Source: Flagellimonas marinaquae
GTDB taxonomy: Bacteria > Bacteroidota > Bacteroidia > Flavobacteriales > Flavobacteriaceae
Assembly (NCBI RefSeq): GCF_023716465.1
Contig: NZ_CP092415.1
Location: 1,093,501-1,157,500, forward strand
Direction: 5' to 3'
Length of the DNA: 64,000 nt
Below the pieces are notes generated by a model. That model searched no databases. It was not told the DNA's origin and saw only the letters and a program-made list of their open reading frames with translations. The position numbers and the translations under genes were made by a program. Shown piece after piece: positions 54,457 through 63,656 of the stretch (position 1 is its first letter; the number at the start of each line of letters is the position of its first letter).

Positions 54457-55306
54457 AATTTTCTTTGCTTTTATTTTGATCGCATTACAGGCCTGTGCAC
54501 AAAAGTCCTATTTGGCACAATTGGATCCCATGGGCAAGTTTCCATCCAAACTAAAAGAAGTATCGGGTATGGAAATTACCCATGATGGGGAAATCTGGGT
54601 AATAGAGGATAGCGGCAACAAAGACCATGTCTATTTGGTAGATCAAGAGGGTGATATAAAAAAGTCTTTGGAAATAGACCATGCCAAAAATGAGGATTGG
54701 GAAGATTTGGCCATGGACAACAATGGCAACCTTTATATCGGGGATTTTGGAAATAATGGAAATGACCGCAAAAACTTGGTGATTTACAAGGTTCCTAAAG
54801 ACGAAATGGGCAAAAAAGAGCCCAACGCAGAAAAAATCGAGTTTAAGTACCCTGAGCAGAAAGAGTTTCCCCCTAAAAAAGAGAATCTATATTTTGACAC
54901 TGAAGGTTTTTTTCACCTGGATGACCACCTCTATATTTTTACCAAAAACAGAACAAGACCGTACTCCGGAAAAACATGGATATATCGTGTACCGGATAAA
55001 GAAGGGGACTACAAGGCCGAGTTTTTGGGTGATCTGTTCTTGTGCAGTGATCAAGATCATTGCTCGGTAACCGGGGCGGATATTTCCCCGGATGGCAAAA
55101 CTATAGCTCTTTTAAGCTATGGTTACATATTCCTGTTGACAGATTTTGATGCTCCCAACTTTACCAATGCATCCATAAAGATAATAGACATCAACACTCC
55201 TACACAAACAGAATCGATCTGTTTTGTAGATAACCGCACACTTTTTATTGCCGATGAGCAAAACAACCATGGTGGTCGTAAACTATACAGGTTGGATATC
55301 GACTAA
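54449..55306 (+). CDS. Beta-propeller-like lipoprotein
   Basis: 285 residues. Lipoprotein (lipobox ALQAC, Cys16). Recurrent strands of the form LYIGDFGNNGNDRKNLVIYKV, DHLYIFTKNRTRP, ISPDGKTIALLSYGYIFLL and RTLFIADEQNNHGG are those of a propeller-type (SdiA-regulated/NHL-like) domain. The opening KLKEVSGMEITHDGEIWVIEDSG is typical of such proteins. No function can be assigned. Translationally linked to the GyrI-like gene; converges with the 1,237-residue protein with a four-base overlap. Confidence 0.72.
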   Translation: MNKIFFAFILIALQACAQKSYLAQLDPMGKFPSKLKEVSGMEITHDGEIWVIEDSGNKDHVYLVDQEGDIKKSLEIDHAKNEDWEDLAMDNNGNLYIGDFGNNGNDRKNLVIYKVPKDEMGKKEPNAEKIEFKYPEQKEFPPKKENLYFDTEGFFHLDDHLYIFTKNRTRPYSGKTWIYRVPDKEGDYKAEFLGDLFLCSDQDHCSVTGADISPDGKTIALLSYGYIFLLTDFDAPNFTNASIKIIDINTPTQTESICFVDNRTLFIADEQNNHGGRKLYRLDID

Positions 55307-58300
55307 AATCCCAACCCCAGGCCAAAGGCAAAACGCACACCATCCGTACTGTTAAAGAGTCCAAAGTTGGCAGATAGGACGTCGGCACCGTTCAAAATAA
55401 AACCACCCCCATAGGAATTATGCCATTTTTTGGATTCATCGCCAGGGAACCATACCCGTCCATAATCGAAACCACCATATATACCCGGGGTTACCGGCAA
55501 CACACCGGTTTTGGTACGCCTAAAACTATAACGCAGGTCGGTACTTTGAACATAGGCCTTTTTTCCCGTAAATCTTTGGAAACGGAAACCACGAAGTCCA
55601 TTGTTGCCCCCTAAACTTGCTGCTTGATAAAACTCGTAGCCGTCCCCAAGGGTAAAATGTGCGTTAACTTTTGAGGCCAACACAACTCGACCATCTGCGG
55701 TAAGTTTATGGTCCATGGAAAAGGAAGGTTTTATGTAACCAAAGGACCTTGAAGAATCGTCCAGATTGGTTTTGAACCCACCTTCTAGGCTAAATGCCAT
55801 TCCGATGGTCGGGAAAGCATTATTGTCCGCATTGGAATAATGGTAAGAGGCATCCGCACCAAAGAAACTTAAATGGCTTTCCTCTCCGTTGGCAATATAG
55901 AATTCATTGATAAATCTATCCTCTGTCTCCTCTATTTCGATATTTTCATAAGAAATCCCAAGCTTTACCTTGGATCCATAAAATCCTCGCCACACCAAAG
56001 CAGGTGAAAACTGTAATGTTCGGATACGCACCCTGTTGTAGTCCAGCCCCAAAGGTTCATCATCATCATTGTTCACCGATTCGTTGCCAAAACCAAAAAA
56101 ATTGAGGGTAAAATTAGGGCTTGTAAAACGGGCATCCAATGCCAGGTTGACCTTATTGAACACATGGGCAAATTCCCCACTATACCCTAGATCAAATCCA
56201 TTGGTGGCAAAAAAATAGGACGCATTAAAAGTATGTTGTTGCGTAAATGGATTTTTTCTGAATCCATTAAAGGTATAGGTGTTGGTAAGTCCAATTTTTA
56301 CCCCATCGTCCGGATTAAAACCGATCATGGGGAGCACTTGGTTGTTATTCCCTTTTATATTCAAAAAGTCATAGGTGTTGGTATCATAATCGTTCACTAA
56401 TTTGATCCTACCGGCATAGGCTTCATCTAGAGTATTTTTCTTAGTTTTAAAATCATACACCGATATCCTTTTGGAGTCTTCGGAGATTTTATAGATGTCG
56501 TTGTTCTGTCCCCCTGCGATCCGAACCTTTATTTTGGAGTCGGCTGTTTTAATATTGAATACATCATCATCATCCAAACCATACAACCAGATTTCCTTGG
56601 TATATTCTGGGCTGTAGACCTTGCTGAAAAACAAGTCTGTCATCTCTCCACCTTTTATTCTATAGCCCCGTACCTCGACATTCCCATTGGGCATGGATAC
56701 AATATTAAAATAATCGTCTTTATCCGTTCCCGTCACCACACTGTATTTATTTAGCACGGCAAAATATTCCTTAGCGGTCTCGACCAAGTTTTGCTTTCTG
56801 GCCAATAAAATTGACTTGATCTCCGTCAGTGTTTCGTCCCTAACTTCTTCGGGAAAAGCCATAAAGGCATCATCAATAATATCTGCATTGATATTATCTT
56901 GGATAAACTTGGCTTGCTCTATCCACATATCCAAGTCGGCTTCGGACAATAATGCCATATCCAAAGCAAATGTTCTTGGTGAGGATGTAAAGCCTTTAAC
57001 GCTTCGCACTTTTCCGTGAAATCCTTCAAAAATTCGAAGTGCCGGTACAGCTCTAGAGCCAAAATTCATGATAAGACCATCTCCCCAGCGAGAATACACT
57101 TGATCACGATCTCTTGGAATGGGTTTATATAATTTATTCCCGTTTTCCTGCTCAAACTCAGCCCAACGCCATTGATCTACGTGCCTGTCCCAGTCTCCCA
57201 CAAGGATATCGAACAAACGCGCCTTTACATATTCTTTGTGATCGATACTATACTCCTCATCTTCTCGTAATTTATCCATGAGGTCGTATGTGCTTTCTAT
57301 TTTTTTTGTATAGCCAAAACTTTTTAGGTTATCGTGATCGTCGGACACATGCTCCTCGATCATATAAAGCTCATCGCCAAATTCTTGGTTATAGTCCCCC
57401 AAAACAGATTGTTTGGGCACGTAATACAATTTCGGGTTGGTATGGAACATTCCCAGGGCATCGGAAAGTTTACCTATGGTAAAAGGGGCATATGGGTGTG
57501 CGCCGGTATATAGGTCCAACAACAACTTTTCTGTGTAGGTATCCTCAAACTGACCTATAATATACTGATCCTGAAAAGCAATGGCCTGCAAATATCTTTC
57601 GGCGCTTTTTCTTAGGCCGCGCATTACATATTCCTTTCCTTGCCTATCGGCAAGACGCAACGAATTGGATTGATTCCCCCCTCCTTTCCTGACCACAGTC
57701 AATCCGCCAAAAAGCGTATCGAGCCGAACGGTGGGGGCCTTTACCTGTGTGGCATAATATTTTCGATAACGCTCACCCCAAAGCCACTTATGAAACCCAC
57801 TTTTTTCTATATCCTCGGCCGAATACACCGAAGCCATTTTGTATGCTGGGAACTCATCGGAAAGTTCCACTTTTTTAGTAGATCTATCAGGAGGTAGGAC
57901 TTGGGTTTCGAACAAAAGCTCGTGACTATCTGCATCGGCACCATAGAACTCGACTTTGGAAGAGCCGTCCGTGAATACTTTGAGGATGGCATATCCATTT
58001 CTTCCGGTGGAAAATTTGCTGCCATTCAATAAGCGTGTGGCTCCTGTTTTGGCTCCGGAACCGCTTACAATTTGTGGTTTTCCAAACTCCTTAATGTATT
58101 GAAGCGTATGTTCGTGACCGGAAGCAAAAATCACCTTGTCCGAATATTGAGAGAGGGTTACGATTCGTTTTTTCAGTTCGTTGTAGCGCCTGTTGGTAAT
58201 ATCTTCTGCCGTGGCCCCGGAAGTTTTTCTCAAAAGATTGATCGCCGACCCTAAAATGGGCATGGGCACCTTGCCACCATTAGGGTACAAACCTTGTTTA

Positions 58301-59016
58301 AAGGAATATTGACCACCGTGCGACCCATAAGTGAACATAGGATGGTGCATGGCCACAAGAATGGTTTTATCCCTGTTTTTTTTAATCAAACTTTCAAACT
58401 CCTCAAAGAACCGGCCCCTGTTTTTAATCTCGCACTCATCATTCATGGTTGGGTGCTTGTCCCAATTGACCAGGTACCATTCCGTATCGATGGCAATTAC
58501 CAATAGTTCATCGTTGATTTCTATATCTTCAATGGGGCAGCCGTTCTCCGGTTGAAAGGCTTCATTATCGTCCAGTGCATCCTCCACGTATTCCTCCTCT
58601 CTTTTTAGACCCTTCAGCCCATCGCTGTACCAATCGTGGTTTCCAGGAATAAACAAGGTTTTTCCCTTAAAATTATCCAAAGTAGCCAATTGCGCATCCA
58701 AATAATGTTTGGAATGTTCATATCCTTCTCGATCTTTATCTTTATCCACAAAACCTGCCGGGTAAATATTGTCCCCTAAAAAAATTGCCGTGCTATTTTT
58801 GTCGGCATTGTCCAAAACATCTTTGATTTTTTTTAAGGTGGGGTTGAGCTCTCCCATGGGAGACTTCCCTGCATCTCCTATCAGATAAAAAGTGTGCTCT
58901 ACTTCTTTATCTTCCCACCCGGTATTGTTGGTAAAAGGCTCGGCGTATTTGGTTTGGTACGTTGCACAGCCATACAAAAACACAATTAATAAGCCTATAA
59001 AGTAATGTTTCTTCAT
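55303..59016 (-). CDS. Metallophosphoesterase-kinase-like-Omp85 barrel fusion lipoprotein
   Basis: 1,237 residues with lipobox FLYGC (Cys17). Order: (1) calcineurin/purple-acid-phosphatase-like domain, about 40-370, with YLIGDAG, FLGDNIY, PGNHDWYSDG, AMHHPMFTYG and SGHEHTLQ; (2) about 420-720, a region with LFDILVGDWDRHVDQWRW and PIPRDRDQVYSRW, resembling the catalytic HxD/DRDQ layout of HipA/CotH-like kinases; (3) about 760-860, a repeat-rich linker (GLDDDDVFNIKT, IAGGQNNDIY); (4) C-terminal Omp85/BamA-type barrel with loop-6 motif NGLRGFRFQRF and final phenylalanine (GLGLGF). An outer-membrane protein carrying phosphatase and kinase-like domains in the periplasm is unusual. The kinase assignment is inference from two motifs. 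Confidence 0.8.
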   Translation of the reverse strand: MKKHYFIGLLIVFLYGCATYQTKYAEPFTNNTGWEDKEVEHTFYLIGDAGKSPMGELNPTLKKIKDVLDNADKNSTAIFLGDNIYPAGFVDKDKDREGYEHSKHYLDAQLATLDNFKGKTLFIPGNHDWYSDGLKGLKREEEYVEDALDDNEAFQPENGCPIEDIEINDELLVIAIDTEWYLVNWDKHPTMNDECEIKNRGRFFEEFESLIKKNRDKTILVAMHHPMFTYGSHGGQYSFKQGLYPNGGKVPMPILGSAINLLRKTSGATAEDITNRRYNELKKRIVTLSQYSDKVIFASGHEHTLQYIKEFGKPQIVSGSGAKTGATRLLNGSKFSTGRNGYAILKVFTDGSSKVEFYGADADSHELLFETQVLPPDRSTKKVELSDEFPAYKMASVYSAEDIEKSGFHKWLWGERYRKYYATQVKAPTVRLDTLFGGLTVVRKGGGNQSNSLRLADRQGKEYVMRGLRKSAERYLQAIAFQDQYIIGQFEDTYTEKLLLDLYTGAHPYAPFTIGKLSDALGMFHTNPKLYYVPKQSVLGDYNQEFGDELYMIEEHVSDDHDNLKSFGYTKKIESTYDLMDKLREDEEYSIDHKEYVKARLFDILVGDWDRHVDQWRWAEFEQENGNKLYKPIPRDRDQVYSRWGDGLIMNFGSRAVPALRIFEGFHGKVRSVKGFTSSPRTFALDMALLSEADLDMWIEQAKFIQDNINADIIDDAFMAFPEEVRDETLTEIKSILLARKQNLVETAKEYFAVLNKYSVVTGTDKDDYFNIVSMPNGNVEVRGYRIKGGEMTDLFFSKVYSPEYTKEIWLYGLDDDDVFNIKTADSKIKVRIAGGQNNDIYKISEDSKRISVYDFKTKKNTLDEAYAGRIKLVNDYDTNTYDFLNIKGNNNQVLPMIGFNPDDGVKIGLTNTYTFNGFRKNPFTQQHTFNASYFFATNGFDLGYSGEFAHVFNKVNLALDARFTSPNFTLNFFGFGNESVNNDDDEPLGLDYNRVRIRTLQFSPALVWRGFYGSKVKLGISYENIEIEETEDRFINEFYIANGEESHLSFFGADASYHYSNADNNAFPTIGMAFSLEGGFKTNLDDSSRSFGYIKPSFSMDHKLTADGRVVLASKVNAHFTLGDGYEFYQAASLGGNNGLRGFRFQRFTGKKAYVQSTDLRYSFRRTKTGVLPVTPGIYGGFDYGRVWFPGDESKKWHNSYGGGFILNGADVLSANFGLFNSTDGVRFAFGLGLGF

Positions 59017-59071
59017 ATCTCACAAGGTTGATTCCAAAATTTTGTAATTTGGATGTCTCCAATCAGAAGAT

Positions 59072-60262
59072 ATGTCGGAAATTGTTGAAAAAACTAAACT
59101 CTTCGTTACCAATCTATTAACAGAAAAGCTAGATTCCAAGTTCTTGTACCACAACTTACGACATACCGAACGAGTTGTTAAAAGTACTAAAGAATTGATC
59201 AACTACTATGACCTTGGAGAGGTAGAAAATGAAAGATTGCTCGTTGCGGCATGGTTTCACGATGTAGGCCATGTGAACGGAATGGAAGAACACGAAGAAA
59301 AAGGATGTAAGATCGCAACCGATTTTCTTACGGATAACGGGGTGGATAACACTACTATAGAGGAAGTATGCTCCTTGATCATGGCCACCAAAATGTCCAA
59401 AGAGCCCGATAATTTAATGGAGAGCATAATTTGTGACGCGGATTTTTCGCATTTGGCAAAGAGAAGCTATTGGGAGACCACCGATTTTTTAAAAGACGAA
59501 CTTGAGGAATTGGGTGTTGGCAAGTATACCTCCAAGCAATGGAGGGACAAGAACATTAAAATGTTCCGAAATCATGTTTTTTATACGGATTATGCCAAGG
59601 AAAATTGGGAGGACGGAAAGCAAAAAAACCTAAAACAACTTCTTAAAGAAAAGAAAGACGAAAAGAAGATTGCCAAGAAAGAGGCCTTAAAGGCCAAATA
59701 TAAAAGTGAAAGTCCTGACCGCAGTGTACAAACACTATATCGCGTAACCCTTCGCAACCACTTAAAACTCAGTGATATTGCAGATACCAAGGCCAACATT
59801 TTGCTATCTGTAAACGCCATCATAATTTCTTTGGTACTGGCCAATTTGTTCACCAAATTGGACAATCCTTCCAACTCCTATATGATCTACCCAACGTTTA
59901 TATTGATTTTGTTCAGTGTAATTTCCATGGTCCTTTCCGTGTTGGCTACTAGGCCGAATATTACATCGGGCAAGTTCACCAAGGAAGATGTTGAGAAAAA
60001 AAGGGTAAATCTGTTGTTCTTTGGCAATTTCCATAAAATGGAGCTACAAGAATACGAATGGGCTTTAAAAGAATTGATCAAGGATAAGGACTATGTATAC
60101 TCCTCTCTCACCAAAGACCTCTACTACTTGGGCGTGGTCCTAGATCGAAAATACAAGATTTTGCGCGTAACCTACAACATATTTATGCTGGGCATAATTA
60201 TATCGGTACTTGCATTTGGGATCGCATTTAGGTTTTTTGGACCGGACAGATTGATTTTTTAG
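59072..60262 (+). CDS. HD-domain protein fused to a Pycsar effector-type transmembrane domain (PycTM)
   Basis: 396 residues. N-terminal HD phosphohydrolase (about 1-160): HNLRHTERVV, WFHDVGHVNG and ICDADFSHLAKR supply the metal ligands. A charged coiled linker (about 185-215, rich in Lys/Glu) leads to the PycTM domain (about 220-396): YRVTLRNHLKLSDIADTKAN, with the helices LLSVNAIIISLVLANLF, FILILFSVISMVLSVLATRP and YNIFMLGIIISVLAFGIAF. PycTM is known as the pore-forming effector of Pycsar antiphage systems, activated by cyclic pyrimidine nucleotides. No pyrimidine cyclase is adjacent. The HD fusion, common in Bacteroidota, might destroy or sense a nucleotide. Confidence 0.85.
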   Translation: MSEIVEKTKLFVTNLLTEKLDSKFLYHNLRHTERVVKSTKELINYYDLGEVENERLLVAAWFHDVGHVNGMEEHEEKGCKIATDFLTDNGVDNTTIEEVCSLIMATKMSKEPDNLMESIICDADFSHLAKRSYWETTDFLKDELEELGVGKYTSKQWRDKNIKMFRNHVFYTDYAKENWEDGKQKNLKQLLKEKKDEKKIAKKEALKAKYKSESPDRSVQTLYRVTLRNHLKLSDIADTKANILLSVNAIIISLVLANLFTKLDNPSNSYMIYPTFILILFSVISMVLSVLATRPNITSGKFTKEDVEKKRVNLLFFGNFHKMELQEYEWALKELIKDKDYVYSSLTKDLYYLGVVLDRKYKILRVTYNIFMLGIIISVLAFGIAFRFFGPDRLIF

Positions 60263-60263
60263 A

Positions 60264-62648
60264 TCAAAGACTCAATTCGGCCATTAGGTCATCATACGTA
60301 TAGGTCCTTTCCGATTTTTTATCCTTTTGATATAAAATCTCGGCCCTAATCGCCTTTAATCCAGATACACCCTGTACACCTTCGAGCTCAACAATTTCTA
60401 TGTTATTGGTAAAATAACCCTTGGCCTTTAAAAAGCTGATGTACCTTAGGTATTCCTTTTCGTCCTTACGTTGCGAATACACTATGGACAACTTTCCTTT
60501 TTGGGTAAGGCGCTCATTGGTCCCTTTGATATAGGATTTATCGATACGCTTTTTAATCACCTCGTACCTTGCATTATATGTACCGTCCACATCAAAACGC
60601 TTTTCGTCCATTCTAAAACGTATGGCCAAAGATGTACTGTACACCAATAATAGGGAGGCCACATCCAATTTTACCGGCAAATGGGGCTTTAGGGCATAAT
60701 ATCTGTTTTCCATTTCGCACATTACCTGAAGTTGCCAAAGCCTTAGGTTGCTCAAGAACAACTCACTAAATTCCCTATCCTTGGCAATAGAACTTCCTAT
60801 GTACATGTTATGCTCCACTCCATCGGTTTTGTATCGCTCAAAATAGTGTGGGAACATCTCCTGTGCTTCTTCCTGTTTTTTGTCCAGTAAAGCTGCCAGC
60901 TTCATGTTGGCCTCCATTACACTGTCATCATAATTTTTACGATGGTCGTAATAACTTTCGGTAGCTCTATCTATTTTCTCGTTGTATTTATCCAGAAGTA
61001 CTTTTATCTCGGTGTCCTCTCCTTTTTGTAGGTGATCGAACACGGGGCACACTTCTTCTTTTACAAAATCAAAAACCGCTTGTTCCGTATGGGTAAACAA
61101 AGCTTCTTTAACCTCGCTCAAATAGTTGTTTACCCTGAACATTAATTCTTCGTAGATGGGAAGCTTGTATTTTTTGAAAGCAATTTCCAAAACATCGTTT
61201 ATTTCGGAAAGCTGTATCATTAAATCCCTTTGAATCGCGAGATTTCTTTCTTTTGATGAATCCTTGATATCTATCTGGCCATACAACGGATACACGTTCT
61301 TGAAAACTATTTCCTTGAACACAGGTTCTTCGCCGGCCATTTCGGTGGCCATAAAGCGTTTGGCCTCTTCTTGGAACTTCCAATAGACCGACGGATGGAC
61401 AGAGGTACACTCGTGTTGGATAACGGCATCTATCAAGTTTTCCTCCTCCTCAATGGTGCGCATCACTGCCGCAACAATATACGGCATAACATCATCCAAT
61501 TTATTGGCATTCACGCTATTGAGCTCGTTTACTTTGCCGGACACCAATTCCAGCACTCCTACCAGTTCCCCATTAACGGCAATTGGGGCCAAAATGGCAC
61601 TTTTTATGCCTTGGTCCATTAAGTTTTTATACGGTTGGACTTTTCCTTCTGTCTTTTTAAAATATTTCTCTACGTTGGAAATTGCAAAATATTTATTCTC
61701 CTTAAACAGTTTTCCATGGGAATAGGTACAAAAAGATGAATCGCATTCCTCCATATCGTTTCCGTTAAGGATGTAGCTCTCCATACCTTTGCCGTAGATC
61801 TTGAAAAAATGGTTCGCACTCGAATCATACCCTGCAAAACCTACTTTAATATCGTTCAGGTTAAAAAACGATCTAAAAGTATCTTCGAAGCTCTCCATAA
61901 AGGACTCCCTGTCCTTTTGGGTCTTTCCAATCAGGGTAGATTTTATTTCCGAAACCGAGTGCTCCGCGGTAACATCGAACATATTGGAAATAACAAATCC
62001 TTTGGCGATAAAACTATTAGGAGGAATTTTTTCTTTCCACAGGTCCAGATTATAAAAGTTGTCCAACAGCTCATCTACATCTTCCTGGGTAATTTCCTTG
62101 GCCTTTTCGGTGGGAGTAATTTCCATAAAGTCCGCGTTGTACAAAATTCGGTATCTGCGCATTACCCCATTGGTATCGGGGATATCGTAAAAGAAAGGAC
62201 GCTTAAAATCCAAGTTGTACCCATAATAGAATTTGAGAATTACGGTACTTCTCATAATATAACCGAACTCATTGGGTATATTGGTTATTTCTGGTTCAAA
62301 GTTCTCCCCGGCATCTTTTAATATCTGTCGAAATCGTTCAGAAGAATTGAACACAATATTTTCAAAAGGGGTCGAAGCCGTCTTGATCTCATTTTTGGTC
62401 AAGATGGGCGAAAAAGAATCTTCTAAGATCACCCTGATTACATCCTTGTGCTTGTCCAATAAGGACAAGTCCGTAAAACCTTCCCTTAAGATAGGGTACG
62501 GAGCCTGCACGTCCAATACATACTTTGCCCGTTCGGCCACATGCTCGTTGGGGCTATTTACCTGTTCATCATAGTGTTCCAACAATTTATTGAAACTAAC
62601 TAGTTGAACCAAAGGACTTTCAGCATTGTAATCTTGCTTCATACGCAA
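60264..62648 (-). CDS. Large GAF-domain protein
   Basis: 794 residues, soluble, no signal. A GAF domain is visible around residues 300-410 (YFKKTEGKVQPYKNLMDQGI, SAILAPIAVNGELVGVLELVSG, VMPYIVAAVMRTIEEEENL). The flanking regions (about 60-290 and 420-794) are mostly helical and match no catalytic family I recognise; there is no HisKA, GGDEF or sigma-54 module, so the output is unknown. A long acidic/helical stretch (about 540-640) could form coiled coil. Its stop lies one base beyond the HD-PycTM stop (convergent), and a consensus -7 box precedes it. Confidence 0.78.
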   Translation of the reverse strand: MRMKQDYNAESPLVQLVSFNKLLEHYDEQVNSPNEHVAERAKYVLDVQAPYPILREGFTDLSLLDKHKDVIRVILEDSFSPILTKNEIKTASTPFENIVFNSSERFRQILKDAGENFEPEITNIPNEFGYIMRSTVILKFYYGYNLDFKRPFFYDIPDTNGVMRRYRILYNADFMEITPTEKAKEITQEDVDELLDNFYNLDLWKEKIPPNSFIAKGFVISNMFDVTAEHSVSEIKSTLIGKTQKDRESFMESFEDTFRSFFNLNDIKVGFAGYDSSANHFFKIYGKGMESYILNGNDMEECDSSFCTYSHGKLFKENKYFAISNVEKYFKKTEGKVQPYKNLMDQGIKSAILAPIAVNGELVGVLELVSGKVNELNSVNANKLDDVMPYIVAAVMRTIEEEENLIDAVIQHECTSVHPSVYWKFQEEAKRFMATEMAGEEPVFKEIVFKNVYPLYGQIDIKDSSKERNLAIQRDLMIQLSEINDVLEIAFKKYKLPIYEELMFRVNNYLSEVKEALFTHTEQAVFDFVKEEVCPVFDHLQKGEDTEIKVLLDKYNEKIDRATESYYDHRKNYDDSVMEANMKLAALLDKKQEEAQEMFPHYFERYKTDGVEHNMYIGSSIAKDREFSELFLSNLRLWQLQVMCEMENRYYALKPHLPVKLDVASLLLVYSTSLAIRFRMDEKRFDVDGTYNARYEVIKKRIDKSYIKGTNERLTQKGKLSIVYSQRKDEKEYLRYISFLKAKGYFTNNIEIVELEGVQGVSGLKAIRAEILYQKDKKSERTYTYDDLMAELSL

Positions 62649-62667
62649 TTAGTCGAGGATTGTGATG

Positions 62668-62675
62668 CAAAGTTA
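62668..62675 (-). promoter_or_regulatory. Consensus -7 box of the GAF-protein gene
   Basis: TAACTTTG on the minus strand matches TAnnTTTG in all fixed positions, 20 bases upstream of the GAF gene's ATG. A small dyad GTTAC/GTAAC overlaps it. Confidence 0.5.
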
Positions 62676-62759
62676 CAAAAAGTAACGATGCCCGTCCTTT
62701 TATCGATATCTTTATGGACAAATCACCATTTTTAAGGATATTTAGCAAAAAACATTTTC

Positions 62760-63656
62760 ATGTCCTCTTCATCCCGGTTGAACCGTGCCTATAAAAATGC
62801 CAAGACCATTTGGTTCGGCGAGGAAGACAAGTTCATCTTTTTCAGCGATTGTCATCGCGGCGACAATAGCTTTGCAGATGATTTTGCCAATAACCGAAAT
62901 ATATACTTCCATGCCCTTAACCATTACTATCGCGAAGGTTTTTGTTATGTAGAATTGGGCGATGGTGACGAACTCTGGGAAAACCTGAGCTTTGATTCCA
63001 TTTTTGAAGCGCACAAGAACGTGTATCAACTCTTGCGAAGGTTCCATTTGGAGCAACGCTTGCACATGCTCTGGGGCAACCACGATATGGTGTACCGGGA
63101 CCCCGAATACGTAGAAAAAAATCTCTCTCACTATTTTGAGCCCATTGATGGTTCGGACAAAGAACTTTTTGAGGGCATTACTTATCACGAAGCTTTGATC
63201 TTAAAACATAAGGATACGGAACAAGAGATCTTTTGTATCCACGGACACCAAGCGGATTGGTGGAACTATGTCTGTTGGCGTATTGGCCGCTTTTTGGTCA
63301 GAATCTTGTGGAAACCTCTCCAAGTTGTGGGCATTGCCGACCCAACAAGTCCCGCTAAAAATTACAAAGAGCTCATCCGAATCGAAAAACGAATCAAACG
63401 ATGGATTCTCAGTAAAAACCTACTTGTTACATTGGCGGGGCACACACATCGGCCGCGATTTCCGGAACCTGGGCAAATACCCTTTTTTAACGATGGGAGC
63501 TGTGTTCACCCGAGGAGCATAACCGGCATCGAAATCGAAAACGGAACCATTTCACTGATTAAATGGCACATCGATACCAGACCAGATGGTACGCTTCAAA
63601 TTGTGAGGGTATTATTGGAAGGTCCTGAAAAACTTAAAGATTATATAGAAAATTAG
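62760..63656 (+). CDS. Calcineurin-like metallophosphoesterase
   Basis: 298 residues, soluble. Motifs of the two-metal phosphoesterase fold: IFFSDCHRGDNSF, VELGDGDELWENL, MLWGNHDMVYRD, IFCIHGHQADWW and TLAGHTHRPRFPEPG. These resemble the UDP-diacylglucosamine hydrolase (LpxH) / YfcE superfamily, but the central residues and the extra 60-residue segment around WRIGRFLVRILWKPL differ from LpxH, so lipid A synthesis is not claimed. Substrate unknown. Converges with the aminotransferase fragment with a four-base overlap. Confidence 0.85.
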   Translation: MSSSSRLNRAYKNAKTIWFGEEDKFIFFSDCHRGDNSFADDFANNRNIYFHALNHYYREGFCYVELGDGDELWENLSFDSIFEAHKNVYQLLRRFHLEQRLHMLWGNHDMVYRDPEYVEKNLSHYFEPIDGSDKELFEGITYHEALILKHKDTEQEIFCIHGHQADWWNYVCWRIGRFLVRILWKPLQVVGIADPTSPAKNYKELIRIEKRIKRWILSKNLLVTLAGHTHRPRFPEPGQIPFFNDGSCVHPRSITGIEIENGTISLIKWHIDTRPDGTLQIVRVLLEGPEKLKDYIEN

